Shown here piece after piece: positions 41,324 through 54,454 of a stretch of DNA of 64,000 nucleotides; positions within the stretch are counted from its first letter, which is position 1; each line of letters opens with the position of its first letter. The DNA lies in contig NZ_BMSX01000006.1 of NCBI RefSeq assembly GCF_014649375.1, forward strand, positions 62,001 to 126,000, written 5' to 3'. Position numbers and translations under genes: made by a program. The notes under the pieces are model-generated. The model did no database searches. It was given only the letters and a program-made list of their open reading frames with translations, and was not told the origin of the DNA. This DNA is from Streptomyces aurantiogriseus. Its GTDB lineage: Bacteria; Actinomycetota; Actinomycetes; Streptomycetales; Streptomycetaceae.

Positions 41324-42526
41324 TCAGCCCAAGCGCCGCGTCACCAGGTCCCACACAGTTTCGGCCAGTGCTTCCTTCGGGCCGTGCGGTACCGGGGTCT
41401 CGCTGCCGTCGGCGCCCAGGACGACCGCCTCGTTCTCTTCGGAGCCGAAGGTCTTGCGCTCCCCCACCTCGTTCACCACGAGCAGGTCGCAGCCCTTGCG
41501 TCGCAGCTTGGCCCGGCCGTTGGCCAGGACGTCGTCCGTTTCGGCGGCGAAGCCGACGACCACCTGACCGGGCCGGGCGCGTTCGGCGGAGATCTCCGCG
41601 AGGATGTCCGGATTTCGCAGGAGGACGATGGGGTCCGGCTCCTGGTCGTCCTTCTTCTTGATCTTGCCGGCCGCGTACGCCGCCGGGCGGAAGTCGGCGA
41701 CGGCGGCGGCCATGACGACCGCGTCGGCGTCCGCGGCCGCCTTCAGGACCGCCTCCCGCAGTTGCACGGCGGTGCCGACCTGCACGACATCGACCCCGGC
41801 GGGGTCGGGCAGCCCGGTGTTGGCCGCGATCAGCGTGACCCGGGCGCCGCGGGCGGCGGCGGTACGGGCGAGGGCGTAGCCCTGCTTGCCGGAGGAGCGG
41901 TTGCCGAGGAAGCGGACGGGGTCGAGGGGCTCACGGGTGCCGCCGGCGCTGACCACGACATGCCGGCCGGCGAGGTCGGGCTCGCGCACCCCTCTGGCCA
42001 GAACACGGCGGCAGATCTCGAAGATCTCCGCCGGGTCGGGCAGCCGGCCCTTGCCGGTGTCGACGCCGGTGAGGCGGCCGACGGCCGGTTCGACCACGAC
42101 GGCGCCACGGCGGCGCAGCGTCGCCACGTTCTCCTGGGTGGCCGGGTGCTCCCACATCTCGGTGTGCATGGCGGGGGCGAAGACGACCGGACAGCGGGCG
42201 GTGAGCAGGGTGTTCGTCAGCAGGTCGTCGGCCAGGCCGTGCGCGGCCTTCGCGAGTGTGTCGGCGGTGGCGGGGGCCACGACGACCAGGTCGGCCTGCT
42301 GGCCGATGCGGACGTGCGGCACCTCGTGGACGTCGTCCCAGACCTCGGTCGAGACCGGGTTGCCGGAGAGGGCGGACCAGGTCGCGGCGCCGACGAAGTG
42401 CAGGGCGGAGGCCGTGGGGACGACCCGCACGTCATGGCCGGATTCCGTCAGTCTGCGCAGCAGTTCGCAGGCCTTGTAGGCGGCGATGCCACCGCTGACC
42501 CCCAGAACGACCTTCGGCTTGTCCAC
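41324..42526 (-). CDS. coaBC: bifunctional phosphopantothenoylcysteine decarboxylase / synthetase
   Basis: CoaBC (Dfp) makes phosphopantetheine for coenzyme A in two steps. The protein is 400 residues. The N-terminal flavoprotein half has VVLGVSGGIAAYKACELLRRL, the active-site His segment HFVGAATWSALSGNPV and PAMHTEMWEHPATQENV. The C-terminal synthetase half has SAGGTREPLDPVRFLGNRSSGKQG (in parts) and MAAAVADFRPA, with KIKKKD. GTG 42526 has GGGGAGA upstream. It follows rpoZ, a common actinobacterial order. Confidence 0.96.
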   Translation of the reverse strand: MDKPKVVLGVSGGIAAYKACELLRRLTESGHDVRVVPTASALHFVGAATWSALSGNPVSTEVWDDVHEVPHVRIGQQADLVVVAPATADTLAKAAHGLADDLLTNTLLTARCPVVFAPAMHTEMWEHPATQENVATLRRRGAVVVEPAVGRLTGVDTGKGRLPDPAEIFEICRRVLARGVREPDLAGRHVVVSAGGTREPLDPVRFLGNRSSGKQGYALARTAAARGARVTLIAANTGLPDPAGVDVVQVGTAVQLREAVLKAAADADAVVMAAAVADFRPAAYAAGKIKKKDDQEPDPIVLLRNPDILAEISAERARPGQVVVGFAAETDDVLANGRAKLRRKGCDLLVVNEVGERKTFGSEENEAVVLGADGSETPVPHGPKEALAETVWDLVTRRLG

Positions 42527-42624
42527 CGTCTCTCCCCGGCTCGGCTCAGGTACGACGCCGCAGTGCGGCGCACGCCTCCATGCTGCATCATCGCGGGGGA
42601 CGACCCCCGCACCCCCCGAGCAGA

Positions 42625-42659
42625 CCACAGGCCCGGCAGTCGCGCTGCCGGGCCTGTGG
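42625..42659. terminator. terminator after rpoZ
   Basis: A perfect 15-bp stem, CCACAGGCCCGGCAG (42625-42639) with CTGCCGGGCCTGTGG (42645-42659) and loop TCGCG, lies between rpoZ and coaBC. Confidence 0.85.
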
Positions 42660-42684
42660 AAAAACCAACTGCGAGCTGAAAATA

Positions 42685-42957
42685 CTACTGAGCCGGGCCC
42701 TCGATGGCCTCGGAGGTCAGCAGCCCCGCGTTGATCTCGCGGAGGGCGATCGAGAGCGGCTTCTCGTGGACGTGGGTGTCGACGAGCGGACCGACGTACT
42801 CGAGGAGGCCCTCGCCGAGCTGCGAGTAGTACGCGTTGATCTGGCGGGCCCGCTTGGCCGCGTAGATCACGAGGCTGTACTTCGAGTCGGTGGCCTCGAG
42901 GAGCTCGTCGATCGGCGGGTTGATGATGCCCTCGGGCGCGGAGATGGAAGAGGACAC
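42685..42957 (-). CDS. rpoZ: RNA polymerase omega subunit
   Basis: The protein is 90 residues. It has the omega pattern [28 protein letters not shown] with the conserved Arg/Lys residues, and a C-terminal [16 protein letters not shown]. It stabilises beta' in the polymerase. It starts 53 nt after gmk in the gmk-rpoZ order usual for bacteria. The start is GTG 42957. Confidence 0.97.
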   Translation of the reverse strand: MSSSISAPEGIINPPIDELLEATDSKYSLVIYAAKRARQINAYYSQLGEGLLEYVGPLVDTHVHEKPLSIALREINAGLLTSEAIEGPAQ

Positions 42958-43010
42958 GCTCTACCTTCCGATGGATGGGAAAAGACGGGCGGTGATCACA
43001 GCACTCGTGA

Positions 43011-43568
43011 TCACACGACATCCATCAAGGCTAGCAGCTCGCGCGCCACATCCTCGACGGAGGTGTTGACCAGGGTCTCGTCGAACTCCGGCTCGGCCGC
43101 GAGCTCGATCTTGGCCGCCTCCAGGCGGCGCTCGATCACCTCGGGCGGTTCGGTGCCCCGCCCGGTGAGTCTGCGCACCAGCTCCTCCCACGAGGGCGGA
43201 GCCAGGAACACGAGCTGGGCCTCGGGCATGGACTCCCGGACCTGCCGCGCGCCCTGGAGGTCGATCTCCAGGAGGACGGGCTCGCCCGCCTCGAGGCGCT
43301 CCATCACGGCACCCCGCGGAGTGCCGTAGCGGTTGCCGGCGAACTCGGCCCACTCCAGCAGCTCACCGTTGGCGATCAGCTTGTCCATCTCGTCGTCGGT
43401 GACGAAGAAGTAGTGGACTCCGTGCTTCTCGCCGGGGCGGGGCTTGCGGGTCGTCGCCGACACCGAGAGCCAGACCTCGGGGTGTTCCTTGCGCATATGG
43501 GCGACGACCGTGCTCTTGCCGACCCCGGAGGGGCCGGAGAGCACGGTCAGCCGCGGACGTTCACTCAT
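43011..43568 (-). CDS. gmk: guanylate kinase
   Basis: Gmk phosphorylates GMP to GDP. The protein is 185 residues with the P-loop [13 protein letters not shown], the GMP-binding region [19 protein letters not shown] and [10 protein letters not shown], and the lid near [20 protein letters not shown] 43568 is 60 nt after the mihF stop, so the mihF-gmk-rpoZ order suggests co-transcription. Confidence 0.97.
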   Translation of the reverse strand: MSERPRLTVLSGPSGVGKSTVVAHMRKEHPEVWLSVSATTRKPRPGEKHGVHYFFVTDDEMDKLIANGELLEWAEFAGNRYGTPRGAVMERLEAGEPVLLEIDLQGARQVRESMPEAQLVFLAPPSWEELVRRLTGRGTEPPEVIERRLEAAKIELAAEPEFDETLVNTSVEDVARELLALMDVV

Positions 43569-43628
43569 GCAGCGATTATTCCAGTTGTCCCGCAGTGCCC
43601 GGGACGATCTGCCCGGAGCACCTCGGAC

Positions 43629-43952
43629 TCACTTGGCGGTGTCGCCGAACTCACGCTCCAGAGAGGCGATCTGGTTGGAACCGAGACCACGCACACGGCG
43701 GCTCTCGGAGATGCCGAGTCGCTCCATGATCTGCTTGGCGCGGACCTTGCCCACGCCCGGCAGCGACTCGAGCAGGGCGGAGACCTTCATCTTGCCGATG
43801 ACGTCGTTTTCCTGACCCTGCTTGATGACCTCGTGAAGGGAGGCGCCGGAGTGCTTGAGTCGATTCTTGACCTCGGCCCGCTCCCGGCGAGCCGCGGCGG
43901 CCTTTTCGAGCGCGGCTGCGCGCTGTTCGGGGGTAAGGGGCGGAAGAGCCAC
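43629..43952 (-). CDS. mihF: actinobacterial integration host factor
   Basis: The protein is 107 residues, the same family as Streptomyces sIHF and mycobacterial mIHF, DNA-binding nucleoid proteins that affect supercoiling and development. The key region KMKVSALLESLPGVGKVRAKQIMERLGI holds the helix-hairpin-helix-like lid and the basic C-terminus RRVRGLGSNQIASLEREFG. It starts at GTG 43952. The region upstream to pyrF (279 nt) has the pyrF terminator and AT-rich promoter sequence. Confidence 0.96.
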   Translation of the reverse strand: MALPPLTPEQRAAALEKAAAARRERAEVKNRLKHSGASLHEVIKQGQENDVIGKMKVSALLESLPGVGKVRAKQIMERLGISESRRVRGLGSNQIASLEREFGDTAK

Positions 43953-44192
43953 GCCTACGTCACCTCGGATGTCGAACTTGTCGGATACGGACCGGTGAGG
44001 AACCTAGTCGCCCCACACCTGGGGAGCCACGAGCAACACGCTTGCCCGTTCACTCTCCGTCGGAGACTAGCGGCCAACTCCGCCAGAGTCAGCGAGAACA
44101 GAGGAAAAGTCCTGGTCAGCCTCCGTCAGGCCGGACATTTAGGACATAATGCCCCGGATTTGAGAATGTATCCAGGCTCAAGTCGGCCCCGG

Positions 44193-44222
44193 GCCGCCCG
44201 ATGGAGCCCCCGGTCGGGCGGC
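44193..44222. terminator. terminator of the pyrimidine operon
   Basis: GCCGCCCGA (44193-44201) pairs perfectly with TCGGGCGGC (44214-44222), 10 nt past the pyrF stop on the minus strand. Confidence 0.8.
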
Positions 44223-44231
44223 CGGCGAGGT

Positions 44232-45074
44232 TCAGACGGCCGCCACCGCGGCCCGGATCTCCTCGGCGAAACGGTCCGCGGCGTCACGCAGCGCGACGAC
44301 GTCGGGACCGTGGCGCAACACACCGCGACTGACGTTCGGCACGACGTTGCGCACGGCGGACCGGAACACGCGCGGCAGGTCCGCCGCGGTCGCCCCCTGG
44401 GCGCCGATGCCGGGCGCGAGGAGCGGCCCGTTGATGTCGAGGTCGTACGTCGACAGGTCGCCCAGGGTGGCGCCGACGACCGCGCCGAAGGAGCCCAGGG
44501 GCTCCTCCCCCGCGTTCTCGGCGGCCAGGTGCGCCAGCATCGTCGCGCCCACGTTCCGCCCGTCCGCGCGCACCGCGTGCTGGACCTCGCCGCCTTCCGG
44601 GTTGGAGGTCAGCGCCAGCACGAACAGACCGGCGCCGCTCTCGCGCGCCAGCGCGACGGCCGGGCTCAGGGAGCCGTAGCCGAGGTACGGCGAGACGGTG
44701 AGAGCGTCCGAGAAGAGGGGGGCGCCCTCGCGGAGGAAGGACTCGGCGTACGCGGCCATGGTCGAGCCGATGTCGCCGCGCTTGGCGTCCATCACGACGA
44801 GGGCGCCGGCCGCCCGCGCCTCCTCGACCGACTTCTCCAGGACGGCGACCCCGCGTGAGCCGAAGCGCTCGAAGAAGGCGCTCTGCGGCTTCAGGACGGC
44901 GACCCGGTCGGCCATCGCCTCGACGACCGTCCGGCTGAACCGCTCCAGACCGGCGATGTCGTCGTCCAGGCCCCACTCGGCGAGCAGGGACGCGTGCGGG
45001 TCGATCCCGACGCAGAGCGGGCCACGCTCGTCCATCGCCCGGCGCAGGCGCGCGCCGAAGGGCTCCAGGGTCAT
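44232..45074 (-). CDS. pyrF: orotidine 5'-phosphate decarboxylase (type 2)
   Basis: PyrF decarboxylates OMP to UMP. The protein is 280 residues of the type 2 (mycobacterial) form. The catalytic site DAKRGDIGSTMAAYA is at about 95-109, with LCVGIDPHASLL near the N-terminus and GAQGATAADLPRVF near the C-terminus. Its ATG overlaps the pyrD stop by 4 nt. It is the last gene of the operon. Confidence 0.97.
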   Translation of the reverse strand: MTLEPFGARLRRAMDERGPLCVGIDPHASLLAEWGLDDDIAGLERFSRTVVEAMADRVAVLKPQSAFFERFGSRGVAVLEKSVEEARAAGALVVMDAKRGDIGSTMAAYAESFLREGAPLFSDALTVSPYLGYGSLSPAVALARESGAGLFVLALTSNPEGGEVQHAVRADGRNVGATMLAHLAAENAGEEPLGSFGAVVGATLGDLSTYDLDINGPLLAPGIGAQGATAADLPRVFRSAVRNVVPNVSRGVLRHGPDVVALRDAADRFAEEIRAAVAAV

Positions 45075-46177
45075 GCCGTCTTCCTCACGTCGGCGCCGAC
45101 CGCCTCGGCCAGCGTGGCGTACGGGCTCGTGCGCAGCCGAGCGACGAGTCCCTTGTGGATCGCGCGGGCCCAGAAGGGTCCCTCGTAGATGAAGGCGCTG
45201 TAGCCCTGGACGAGCGTGGCGCCGGCCAGGATGCGCTGCCAGGCGTCCTCGGCGTTCTCGATGCCGCCGACGCCCACGAGGGTGATGCGGTCGCCCACGC
45301 GCGCGTAGAGACGGCGCAGCACTTCCAGGGAGCGCGCCTTCAACGGCGCGCCGGACAGTCCGCCTGCCTCCTTCACCAGCGAGGGTTCGGCTGTCAGACC
45401 GAGGCCCTCGCGCGCGATGGTGGTGTTGGTGGCGATGATCCCGTCGAGGCCGAGCTCCACGGCGAGGTCGGCGACCGCGTCCACGTCCTCGTCGGCCAGA
45501 TCCGGCGCGATCTTCACCAGCAGCGGGACCCGGCGGTTCGTCACCATGCGGTCGGCGGCCTCGCGAACGGCGCGCAGCAGCGGACGGAGCGCCTCGGTGG
45601 CCTGAAGGTTGCGCAGACCGGGCGTGTTCGGGGACGAGACGTTCACGACCAGGTAGTCGGCGAACGGCGCGAGCCGCTCGGCCGACTTCACGTAGTCGAG
45701 GACGGCCTCGGCCTCCGGGACGACCTTGGTCTTGCCGATGTTGACGCCCACCACCGTCTTGAAGACGGGCTCCCGGGAGGCCAGGCGCGCGGCGACGGCC
45801 AGCGAGCCCTCGTTGTTGAAGCCCATGCGGTTGATCAGCGCCCGGTCCGGCACCAGCCGGAAGAGCCGCTTCTTGGGGTTGCCGGGCTGCGGCTCCCCGG
45901 TGACCGTGCCGATCTCGACGTGGTCGAAGCCCAGCATCGACATCCCGTCGACGGCGATCGCGTTCTTGTCGAAACCGGCGGCGAGCCCGAAGGGGCCGTG
46001 CATGCGCAGCCCGAAGGCCTCCGTGCGCAGCTCCTTGTGGCGGGGGGCGAGGGCGGCCGCCACGAAGGTGCGCAGTACGGGGATGCGGACGGCGAGGCGG
46101 ATCCAGCGGAAGGCCAGGTGGTGGGCCTTCTCGGGGTCCATCCGTTGGAAGACCAGACGGAAGAAGAGCTTGTACAT
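45071..46177 (-). CDS. pyrD: dihydroorotate dehydrogenase (quinone), class 2
   Basis: PyrD oxidises dihydroorotate at the membrane. The protein is 368 residues with the N-terminal amphipathic/membrane segment of class 2 ([22 protein letters not shown]), FMN-site motifs ([29 protein letters not shown]), and the catalytic Ser region [16 protein letters not shown]. It follows carB after 66 nt with a strong hairpin between them, and overlaps pyrF by ATGA. Confidence 0.97.
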   Translation of the reverse strand: MYKLFFRLVFQRMDPEKAHHLAFRWIRLAVRIPVLRTFVAAALAPRHKELRTEAFGLRMHGPFGLAAGFDKNAIAVDGMSMLGFDHVEIGTVTGEPQPGNPKKRLFRLVPDRALINRMGFNNEGSLAVAARLASREPVFKTVVGVNIGKTKVVPEAEAVLDYVKSAERLAPFADYLVVNVSSPNTPGLRNLQATEALRPLLRAVREAADRMVTNRRVPLLVKIAPDLADEDVDAVADLAVELGLDGIIATNTTIAREGLGLTAEPSLVKEAGGLSGAPLKARSLEVLRRLYARVGDRITLVGVGGIENAEDAWQRILAGATLVQGYSAFIYEGPFWARAIHKGLVARLRTSPYATLAEAVGADVRKTA

Positions 46178-46205
46178 CTCGGGAGTCCTCAGGGGTCCTC
46201 ATGAA

Positions 46206-46235
46206 GAGGGGGACACCGTTTCCGGTGTCCCCCTC
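46206..46235 (-). terminator. intercistronic hairpin between carB and pyrD
   Basis: GAGGGGGACACC (46206-46217) pairs perfectly with GGTGTCCCCCTC (46224-46235), a 12-bp stem with a 6-nt loop. It lies inside the operon between carB and pyrD, so it may reduce transcription of pyrDF or protect mRNA ends. No T-run follows it. Confidence 0.6.
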
Positions 46236-46243
46236 GTCGGCTG

Positions 46244-49544
<3,301 letters not shown>

Positions 49545-49552
<8 letters not shown>

Positions 49553-50702
49553 GCTGGCCCTCCATCAGGGATACGAAGCGGTCGAACAGGTAGGCGGCGT
49601 CGTGCGGGCCGGCTGCCGCTTCGGGGTGGTACTGGACGGAGAAGGCCGGCTGGTCGAGCAGCTGCAGCCCCTCCACGACGTCGTCGTTCAGGCAGACGTG
49701 GGAGACCTCGGCGCGGCCGAACTTGGTCTCGCTGACCTTGTCGAGCGGCGCGTCCACGGCGAAGCCGTGGTTGTGCGCGGTGACCTCGACCTTGCCGGTC
49801 GTACGGTCCTGGACCGGCTGGTTGATGCCGCGGTGGCCGTACTTCAGCTTGTAGGTGCCGAAGCCGAGGGCGCGGCCGAGGATCTGGTTGCCGAAGCAGA
49901 TGCCGAACAAGGGCGTCCTGCGCTCCAGCACCTCGGTCATCAGCGCGACCGGGCCATCGGCGGTGGCCGGGTCGCCGGGGCCGTTGGAGAAGAACACGCC
50001 GTCGGGGTTCACGGCGTACACCTCGTCCGCGGTGGCCGTCGCCGGCAGGACGTGCACCTCGATGCCGCGCTCGGCCATGCGGTGCGGGGTCATGCCCTTG
50101 ATGCCGAGGTCGATCGCGGCCACGGTGAACCGCTTCTCGCCGACCGCCGGGACGACGTACGCCTCCTGGGTGGCGACCTCCTCGTAGAGGCTCGCGCCCT
50201 TCATGTGCGGCTGGGCCTGCACGCGCGCGAGGAGCTCGGCCTCGGGGCCGATCGCCTCGCCGGAGAAGATGCCGGCGCGCATCGAGCCGCGCTCGCGCAG
50301 GTGACGGGTGAGGGCGCGGGTGTCGATGCCGGAGATGCCGACGACACCCTGGGCGACCAGTTCGTCGTCGAGGGAGCGCTTGGCGCGCCAGTTGGAGGGC
50401 ACGCGCGCGGGGTCGCGCACGACGTAGCCGGAGACCCAGATGCGCTTGGACTCGTCGTCCTCGTCGTTCCAGCCGGTGTTGCCGATCTGCGGGGCGGTCG
50501 CGACCACGATCTGGCGGTCGTAGGAGGGGTCGGTCAGGGTCTCCTGGTAGCCGGTCATGCCGGTGGAGAACACCGCTTCGCCGAAGGTCTCCCCCACAGC
50601 CCCGTAGGCACGGCCGCGGAAGGTCCGGCCGTCCTCCAGGACGAGTACGGCGGGAGCCGCCTTCTGCCTCTGGGAGGCGGTCCCCTGGATGGAGGTCGTC
50701 AT
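49545..50702 (-). CDS. carA: carbamoyl-phosphate synthase small subunit
   Basis: CarA supplies ammonia from glutamine to CarB. The protein is 385 residues with the N-terminal CPSase domain ([20 protein letters not shown]) and a class I glutaminase domain with nucleophile Cys in [14 protein letters not shown] and the His/Glu segment [16 protein letters not shown]. It overlaps the membrane protein gene upstream by 4 nt and carB by 8 nt. Confidence 0.98.
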
Positions 50703-51268
50703 CGTTCGGCGCCTTCCCTGGTGGTTGTTTCGATCATGGAGTTAATGACGTCGACCCACTCGTTGTGCTCGGCCGCGCGGTCCGAGCGGAATCCGGAGTC
50801 GATCAGCTTGTCGCCGTGCGCCCAGGTCACCACGAGCAGTCCGCCCTCGGTGAGCACCTTGCCGGCGATGCCCTTGTCGAGCCGCGCCTCGCGCAGCGCG
50901 GCGGCGGGGACGAAGAAGTCGGCCGCGCCGGGGCGTACGACGTCCAGTCCCGCGTCCGTCAGGGTGAGCTCGACCAGGCTGCGGGTGCCCAGGCCGTGCG
51001 CCACGATGCGGTCGAGCCACTGCCCGGCGGTGGTGGAGCCGTGGTAGCGGCCGCTCATGCTCAGTTTCACCGGGCCGAGGTCGTCCGGCACGGTGGGCAG
51101 CTCCGGCAGGTCGCTCTGCAGCGTGCCGCGCCACTTCCAGCCCTCGCGCATCAGCCAGTAGACGAGCGCGACGAACAGGGCGAGGCCGACGACCCAGCCG
51201 ATACGGGCGGCCCAGTCGGTCACTTCGGCCGATTCCTTCTCGGCCGCGAGCAGGATTACAGGTGTCAC
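50699..51268 (-). CDS. membrane protein of unknown function in the pyr operon
   Basis: The protein is 189 residues. One N-terminal membrane segment ([21 protein letters not shown], about 19-39) is followed by a soluble PH-like beta domain ([46 protein letters not shown], in parts). Its function is unknown. It overlaps pyrC by GTGA and carA by 4 nt, so it is translated with the operon. A gene at this place is a regular feature of Streptomyces pyr operons as I recall, so a role beside pyrimidine synthesis is possible. Confidence 0.8.
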   Translation of the reverse strand: MTPVILLAAEKESAEVTDWAARIGWVVGLALFVALVYWLMREGWKWRGTLQSDLPELPTVPDDLGPVKLSMSGRYHGSTTAGQWLDRIVAHGLGTRSLVELTLTDAGLDVVRPGAADFFVPAAALREARLDKGIAGKVLTEGGLLVVTWAHGDKLIDSGFRSDRAAEHNEWVDVINSMIETTTREGAER

Positions 51269-52551
51269 GTGAGCTTCCCGTCGACGAGCGTGGCCTTGCC
51301 CCGGAGCCACGTGTGCGTCACACGGCCCGGCAGCTCACGCCCCTCGTACGGGGTGTTCCGGCTGCGCGAGGCGAAGCCCGCGGGGTCCACCGACCCACGG
51401 TATGCCGTGTCGACGAGCGTGAGGTTGGCGGGCTCACCTGCCGAGACGGGACGGCCGTGACCCTTGGCCTGCCCGATCCTGGCCGGCGTGAAGGACATGC
51501 GGTCGGCGACCCCGGCCCAGTCGAGGAGCCCGGTCTCCACCATCGTCTCCTGGACCACTGACAACGCGGTCTCCAGGCCGACCATCCCCATGGCGGCGGC
51601 GGCCCACTCGCAGTCCTTGTCCTCGTGCGGGTGCGGGGCGTGGTCGGTGGCGACGATGTCGATCGTGCCGTCGGCGAGCGCCTCGCGCAGGGCCAGCACG
51701 TCACGCTCGGTACGGAGCGGCGGGTTGACCTTGTAGACCGGGTTGTAGGTGCGCACCAGCTCGTCGGTGAGGAGCAGGTGGTGCGGGGTGACCTCGGCGG
51801 TGACGTCGATGCCCCGCGACTTGGCCCAGCGCACGATCTCCACGGAGCCGGCGGTGGACAGGTGGCAGATGTGGACGCGGGAACCGACGTGCTCGGCGAG
51901 CAGGACGTCCCGGGCGATGATCGACTCCTCGGCGACCGCGGGCCAGCCGCCCAGCCCCAGCTCGGCGGAGACGACGCCCTCGTTCATCTGGGCGCCCTCG
52001 GTCAGCCGCGGCTCCTGCGCGTGCTGGGCGACGACCCCGCCGAAGGCCTTCACGTACTCCAGGGCCCGTCGCATGATCACCGCGTCGTCCACGCACTTGC
52101 CGTCGTCGGAGAAGACGGTGACACCGGCCGCCGACTCGTGCATGGCGCCCAGTTCGGCGAGCTTGCGGCCCTCCAGACCGACGGTGACCGCGCCGATCGG
52201 CTGCACATCGCAGTAGCCGTGCTCCTGGCCGAGCCGGTAGACCTGCTCGACGACGCCGGCGGTGTCGGCGACGGGGAAGGTGTTGGCCATGGCGAACACG
52301 GCGGTGTAACCACCGGAGGCGGCCGCGCGGGTACCGGTCAGAACGGTCTCGGAGTCCTCACGGCCGGGCTCACGCAGATGGGTGTGCAGGTCGACGAGGC
52401 CCGGCAGCAGCACCTTGCCCTGGGCCTCGACGACCTCGGCGCCGTCATCGGGGAGGCCGGTCCCGACAGCCTCGATGACCTCGCCGTCGATCAGCACGTC
52501 CTGCGGCTCGCCACCGAGCACCTTCGCACCACGGATCAGGATCTTGCTCAT
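51265..52551 (-). CDS. pyrC: dihydroorotase
   Basis: PyrC closes carbamoyl aspartate to dihydroorotate. The protein is 428 residues of class I dihydroorotase, with the metal motif VDLHTHLREPGRED (HxH), a further site in DVTAEVTPHHLLLTD, and TDHAPHPHEDK. It is 6 nt downstream of pyrB. The enzyme depends on zinc and probably associates with PyrB in many bacteria. Confidence 0.97.
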   Translation of the reverse strand: MSKILIRGAKVLGGEPQDVLIDGEVIEAVGTGLPDDGAEVVEAQGKVLLPGLVDLHTHLREPGREDSETVLTGTRAAASGGYTAVFAMANTFPVADTAGVVEQVYRLGQEHGYCDVQPIGAVTVGLEGRKLAELGAMHESAAGVTVFSDDGKCVDDAVIMRRALEYVKAFGGVVAQHAQEPRLTEGAQMNEGVVSAELGLGGWPAVAEESIIARDVLLAEHVGSRVHICHLSTAGSVEIVRWAKSRGIDVTAEVTPHHLLLTDELVRTYNPVYKVNPPLRTERDVLALREALADGTIDIVATDHAPHPHEDKDCEWAAAAMGMVGLETALSVVQETMVETGLLDWAGVADRMSFTPARIGQAKGHGRPVSAGEPANLTLVDTAYRGSVDPAGFASRSRNTPYEGRELPGRVTHTWLRGKATLVDGKLT

Positions 52552-52557
52552 GGTCGC

Positions 52558-53547
52558 TTACTTCTCCTCGGTGGTGCCGGTGGGACGGGCGTGGCGGACG
52601 GCGGGTTCGTTCCCGCCCAGGAGCAGGTACAGGACGGCCATACGGATCGACACGCCGTTGGCGACCTGCTCGACGACGGTGCAGCGGTCGGAGTCGGCGA
52701 CCTCGGCGGTGATCTCCATCCCGCGGACCATCGGCCCGGGGTGCATCACGATGGCGTGCTCGGGCATGCGCGCCATCCGGTCGCCGTCGAGGCCGTAGCG
52801 GCGCGAGTACTCGCGCTCGGTCGGGAAGAACGCGGCGTTCATCCGCTCGCGCTGCACGCGCAGCATCATCACCGCATCGGACTTCGGAAGCGTGCTGTCG
52901 AGGTCGTACGACACCTCGCAGGGCCAGGTCTCGATGCCGACCGGCACGAGGGTGGGCGGGGCGACGAGGGTGACCTCGGCGCCGAGGGTGTGCAGCAGGT
53001 CGACGTTGGAGCGGGCGACCCGGCTGTGCAGGACGTCCCCGACGATGGTGATGCGCTTGCCGGACAGGTCCTGGCCGATCCCCGCGTCCCGGCCGACGAG
53101 CCGGCGGCGCATGGTGAAGGCGTCGAGCAGGGCCTGGGTGGGGTGTTGGTGGGTGCCGTCACCGGCGTTGATGACGGCGGCGTCGATCCAGCCGGAGTTG
53201 GCGAGCCGGTACGGCGCTCCGGAGGCGCCGTGCCGGATGACGACGGCGTCGACGCCCATGGCCTCCAGCGTCTGGGCGGTGTCCTTGAGGGACTCGCCCT
53301 TGGAGACGCTGGAGCCCTTGGCGGAGAAGTTGATGACGTCCGCGGACAGGCGCTTCTCGGCGGCCTCGAAGGAGATCCGGGTGCGTGTGGAGTCCTCGAA
53401 GAAGAGGTTGACGATGGTGCGGCCGCGCAGGGTCGGCAGCTTCTTGATGGGCCGGTCGGCGACCCGGGCCATCTCCTCGGCGGTGTCGAGGATGTGGACG
53501 GCGTCGTCGCGGGTGAGGTCGGCGGCCGAGATGAGATGACGCTGCAT
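52558..53547 (-). CDS. pyrB: aspartate carbamoyltransferase catalytic subunit
   Basis: PyrB makes carbamoyl aspartate. The protein is 329 residues with the carbamoyl-phosphate site [19 protein letters not shown] and the loops [27 protein letters not shown] and HPGPMVRG. No PyrI regulatory subunit is present, as usual for this group. It follows pyrR by 82 nt, which includes a GC-rich stretch without a clear terminator. Confidence 0.97.
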   Translation of the reverse strand: MQRHLISAADLTRDDAVHILDTAEEMARVADRPIKKLPTLRGRTIVNLFFEDSTRTRISFEAAEKRLSADVINFSAKGSSVSKGESLKDTAQTLEAMGVDAVVIRHGASGAPYRLANSGWIDAAVINAGDGTHQHPTQALLDAFTMRRRLVGRDAGIGQDLSGKRITIVGDVLHSRVARSNVDLLHTLGAEVTLVAPPTLVPVGIETWPCEVSYDLDSTLPKSDAVMMLRVQRERMNAAFFPTEREYSRRYGLDGDRMARMPEHAIVMHPGPMVRGMEITAEVADSDRCTVVEQVANGVSIRMAVLYLLLGGNEPAVRHARPTGTTEEK

Positions 53548-53629
53548 CTGTCAGGCTCCGTAAGACATTTGGGAGTTTTCGGACATGCGGGCGCATGGGG
53601 GCGCACACGCGTGGGCGTACGCCGGAGCG

Positions 53630-54202
53630 CTAGTGCTGCGCGCCCGAGGCGGTCTGCTTCACACCAAGCAGCACGGTGTCGCGACCGTCCTCCTCGGCGA
53701 GCTGGACCTTGACCGTCTCCCGCAGCGACGTGGGGAGGTTCTTGCCGACGTAGTCGGCCCGGATGGGCAGTTCGCGGTGGCCGCGGTCGACGAGGACCGC
53801 GAGCTGCACCGCGCGCGGGCGCCCGATGTCGTTCAGGGCGTCGAGGGCGGCGCGGATGGTGCGGCCGGAGAAGAGCACGTCGTCGACGAGGACGACCAGC
53901 TTGCCGTCGATGCCGTCACCGGGGATCTCGGTGCGGGCCAGCGCACGCGGCGGGTGCATGCGCAGGTCGTCGCGGTACATGGTGATGTCGAGGGAGCCGA
54001 CCGGGATCGTGCGGTCGGTGATCTGCTCGAGCTTGGCGGCGAGCCGTCGGCCGAGAAAGACACCTCGGGTCGGAATGCCGAGGAGTACCACGTCGTCGGC
54101 GCCCTTGGCGCGTTCGACGATCTCGTGGGCGATGCGGGTGAGAACCCGCGCGATGTCAGGGCCTTCGAGGACGGGCCTCGCCTCTGACGCTTGCGTGTCC
54201 AT
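53630..54202 (-). CDS. pyrR: PyrR, pyrimidine operon regulator / uracil phosphoribosyltransferase
   Basis: PyrR binds pyr mRNA in response to UMP and also has uracil phosphoribosyltransferase activity. The protein is 190 residues with the PRPP loop [19 protein letters not shown] and RNA-binding basic patches near RTEIPGDG. It is the first gene of the operon, and a PyrR-type RNA motif lies over its own ribosome binding site. Confidence 0.96.
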   Translation of the reverse strand: MDTQASEARPVLEGPDIARVLTRIAHEIVERAKGADDVVLLGIPTRGVFLGRRLAAKLEQITDRTIPVGSLDITMYRDDLRMHPPRALARTEIPGDGIDGKLVVLVDDVLFSGRTIRAALDALNDIGRPRAVQLAVLVDRGHRELPIRADYVGKNLPTSLRETVKVQLAEEDGRDTVLLGVKQTASGAQH

Positions 54203-54210
54203 ACGAAACG

Positions 54211-54247
54211 GACCCCCTTCTCCGCCTCACGGGACGGACCTTAAAGG
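54211..54247 (-). promoter_or_regulatory. PyrR-binding RNA motif over the pyrR ribosome binding site
   Basis: The minus-strand leader reads TTTAAGGTCCGTCCCGTGAGG and continues CGGAGAAGGGGG (within 54211-54247). It keeps the PyrR recognition core (GTCC-N-GTGAGGC-type loop followed by GAGAAGG). As in mycobacteria, the motif sits over the ribosome site, so control is probably translational. Confidence 0.65.
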
Positions 54248-54356
54248 ACGTCGGAATTGCGCCATCCACCGTAGCAGGCCGGGACGACACCCCTGATCAC
54301 CCCCTCGGCGTAATCAGCCATCGATACCACGGAAGAGTCGGGGTGGACCATTCGGC

Positions 54357-54398
54357 TTGACGCAGAAGAATCACGCTGCGTAACCTCACAGTGAGTTA
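54357..54398 (+). promoter_or_regulatory. bldD promoter with a BldD box
   Basis: TTGACG (54357-54362) and TAACCT (54381-54386) are 18 nt apart. TCACAGTGAGTTA (54386-54398) matches the BldD operator TNACNCWGNGTNA with one mismatch and overlaps the start region. This agrees with the known BldD autoregulation. Confidence 0.65.
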
Positions 54399-54454
54399 CC
54401 AGCCGCGCGGCATGGACCAGAGCCAGTCGCGTCGACCCAGTGCCGGGGAGCTAT

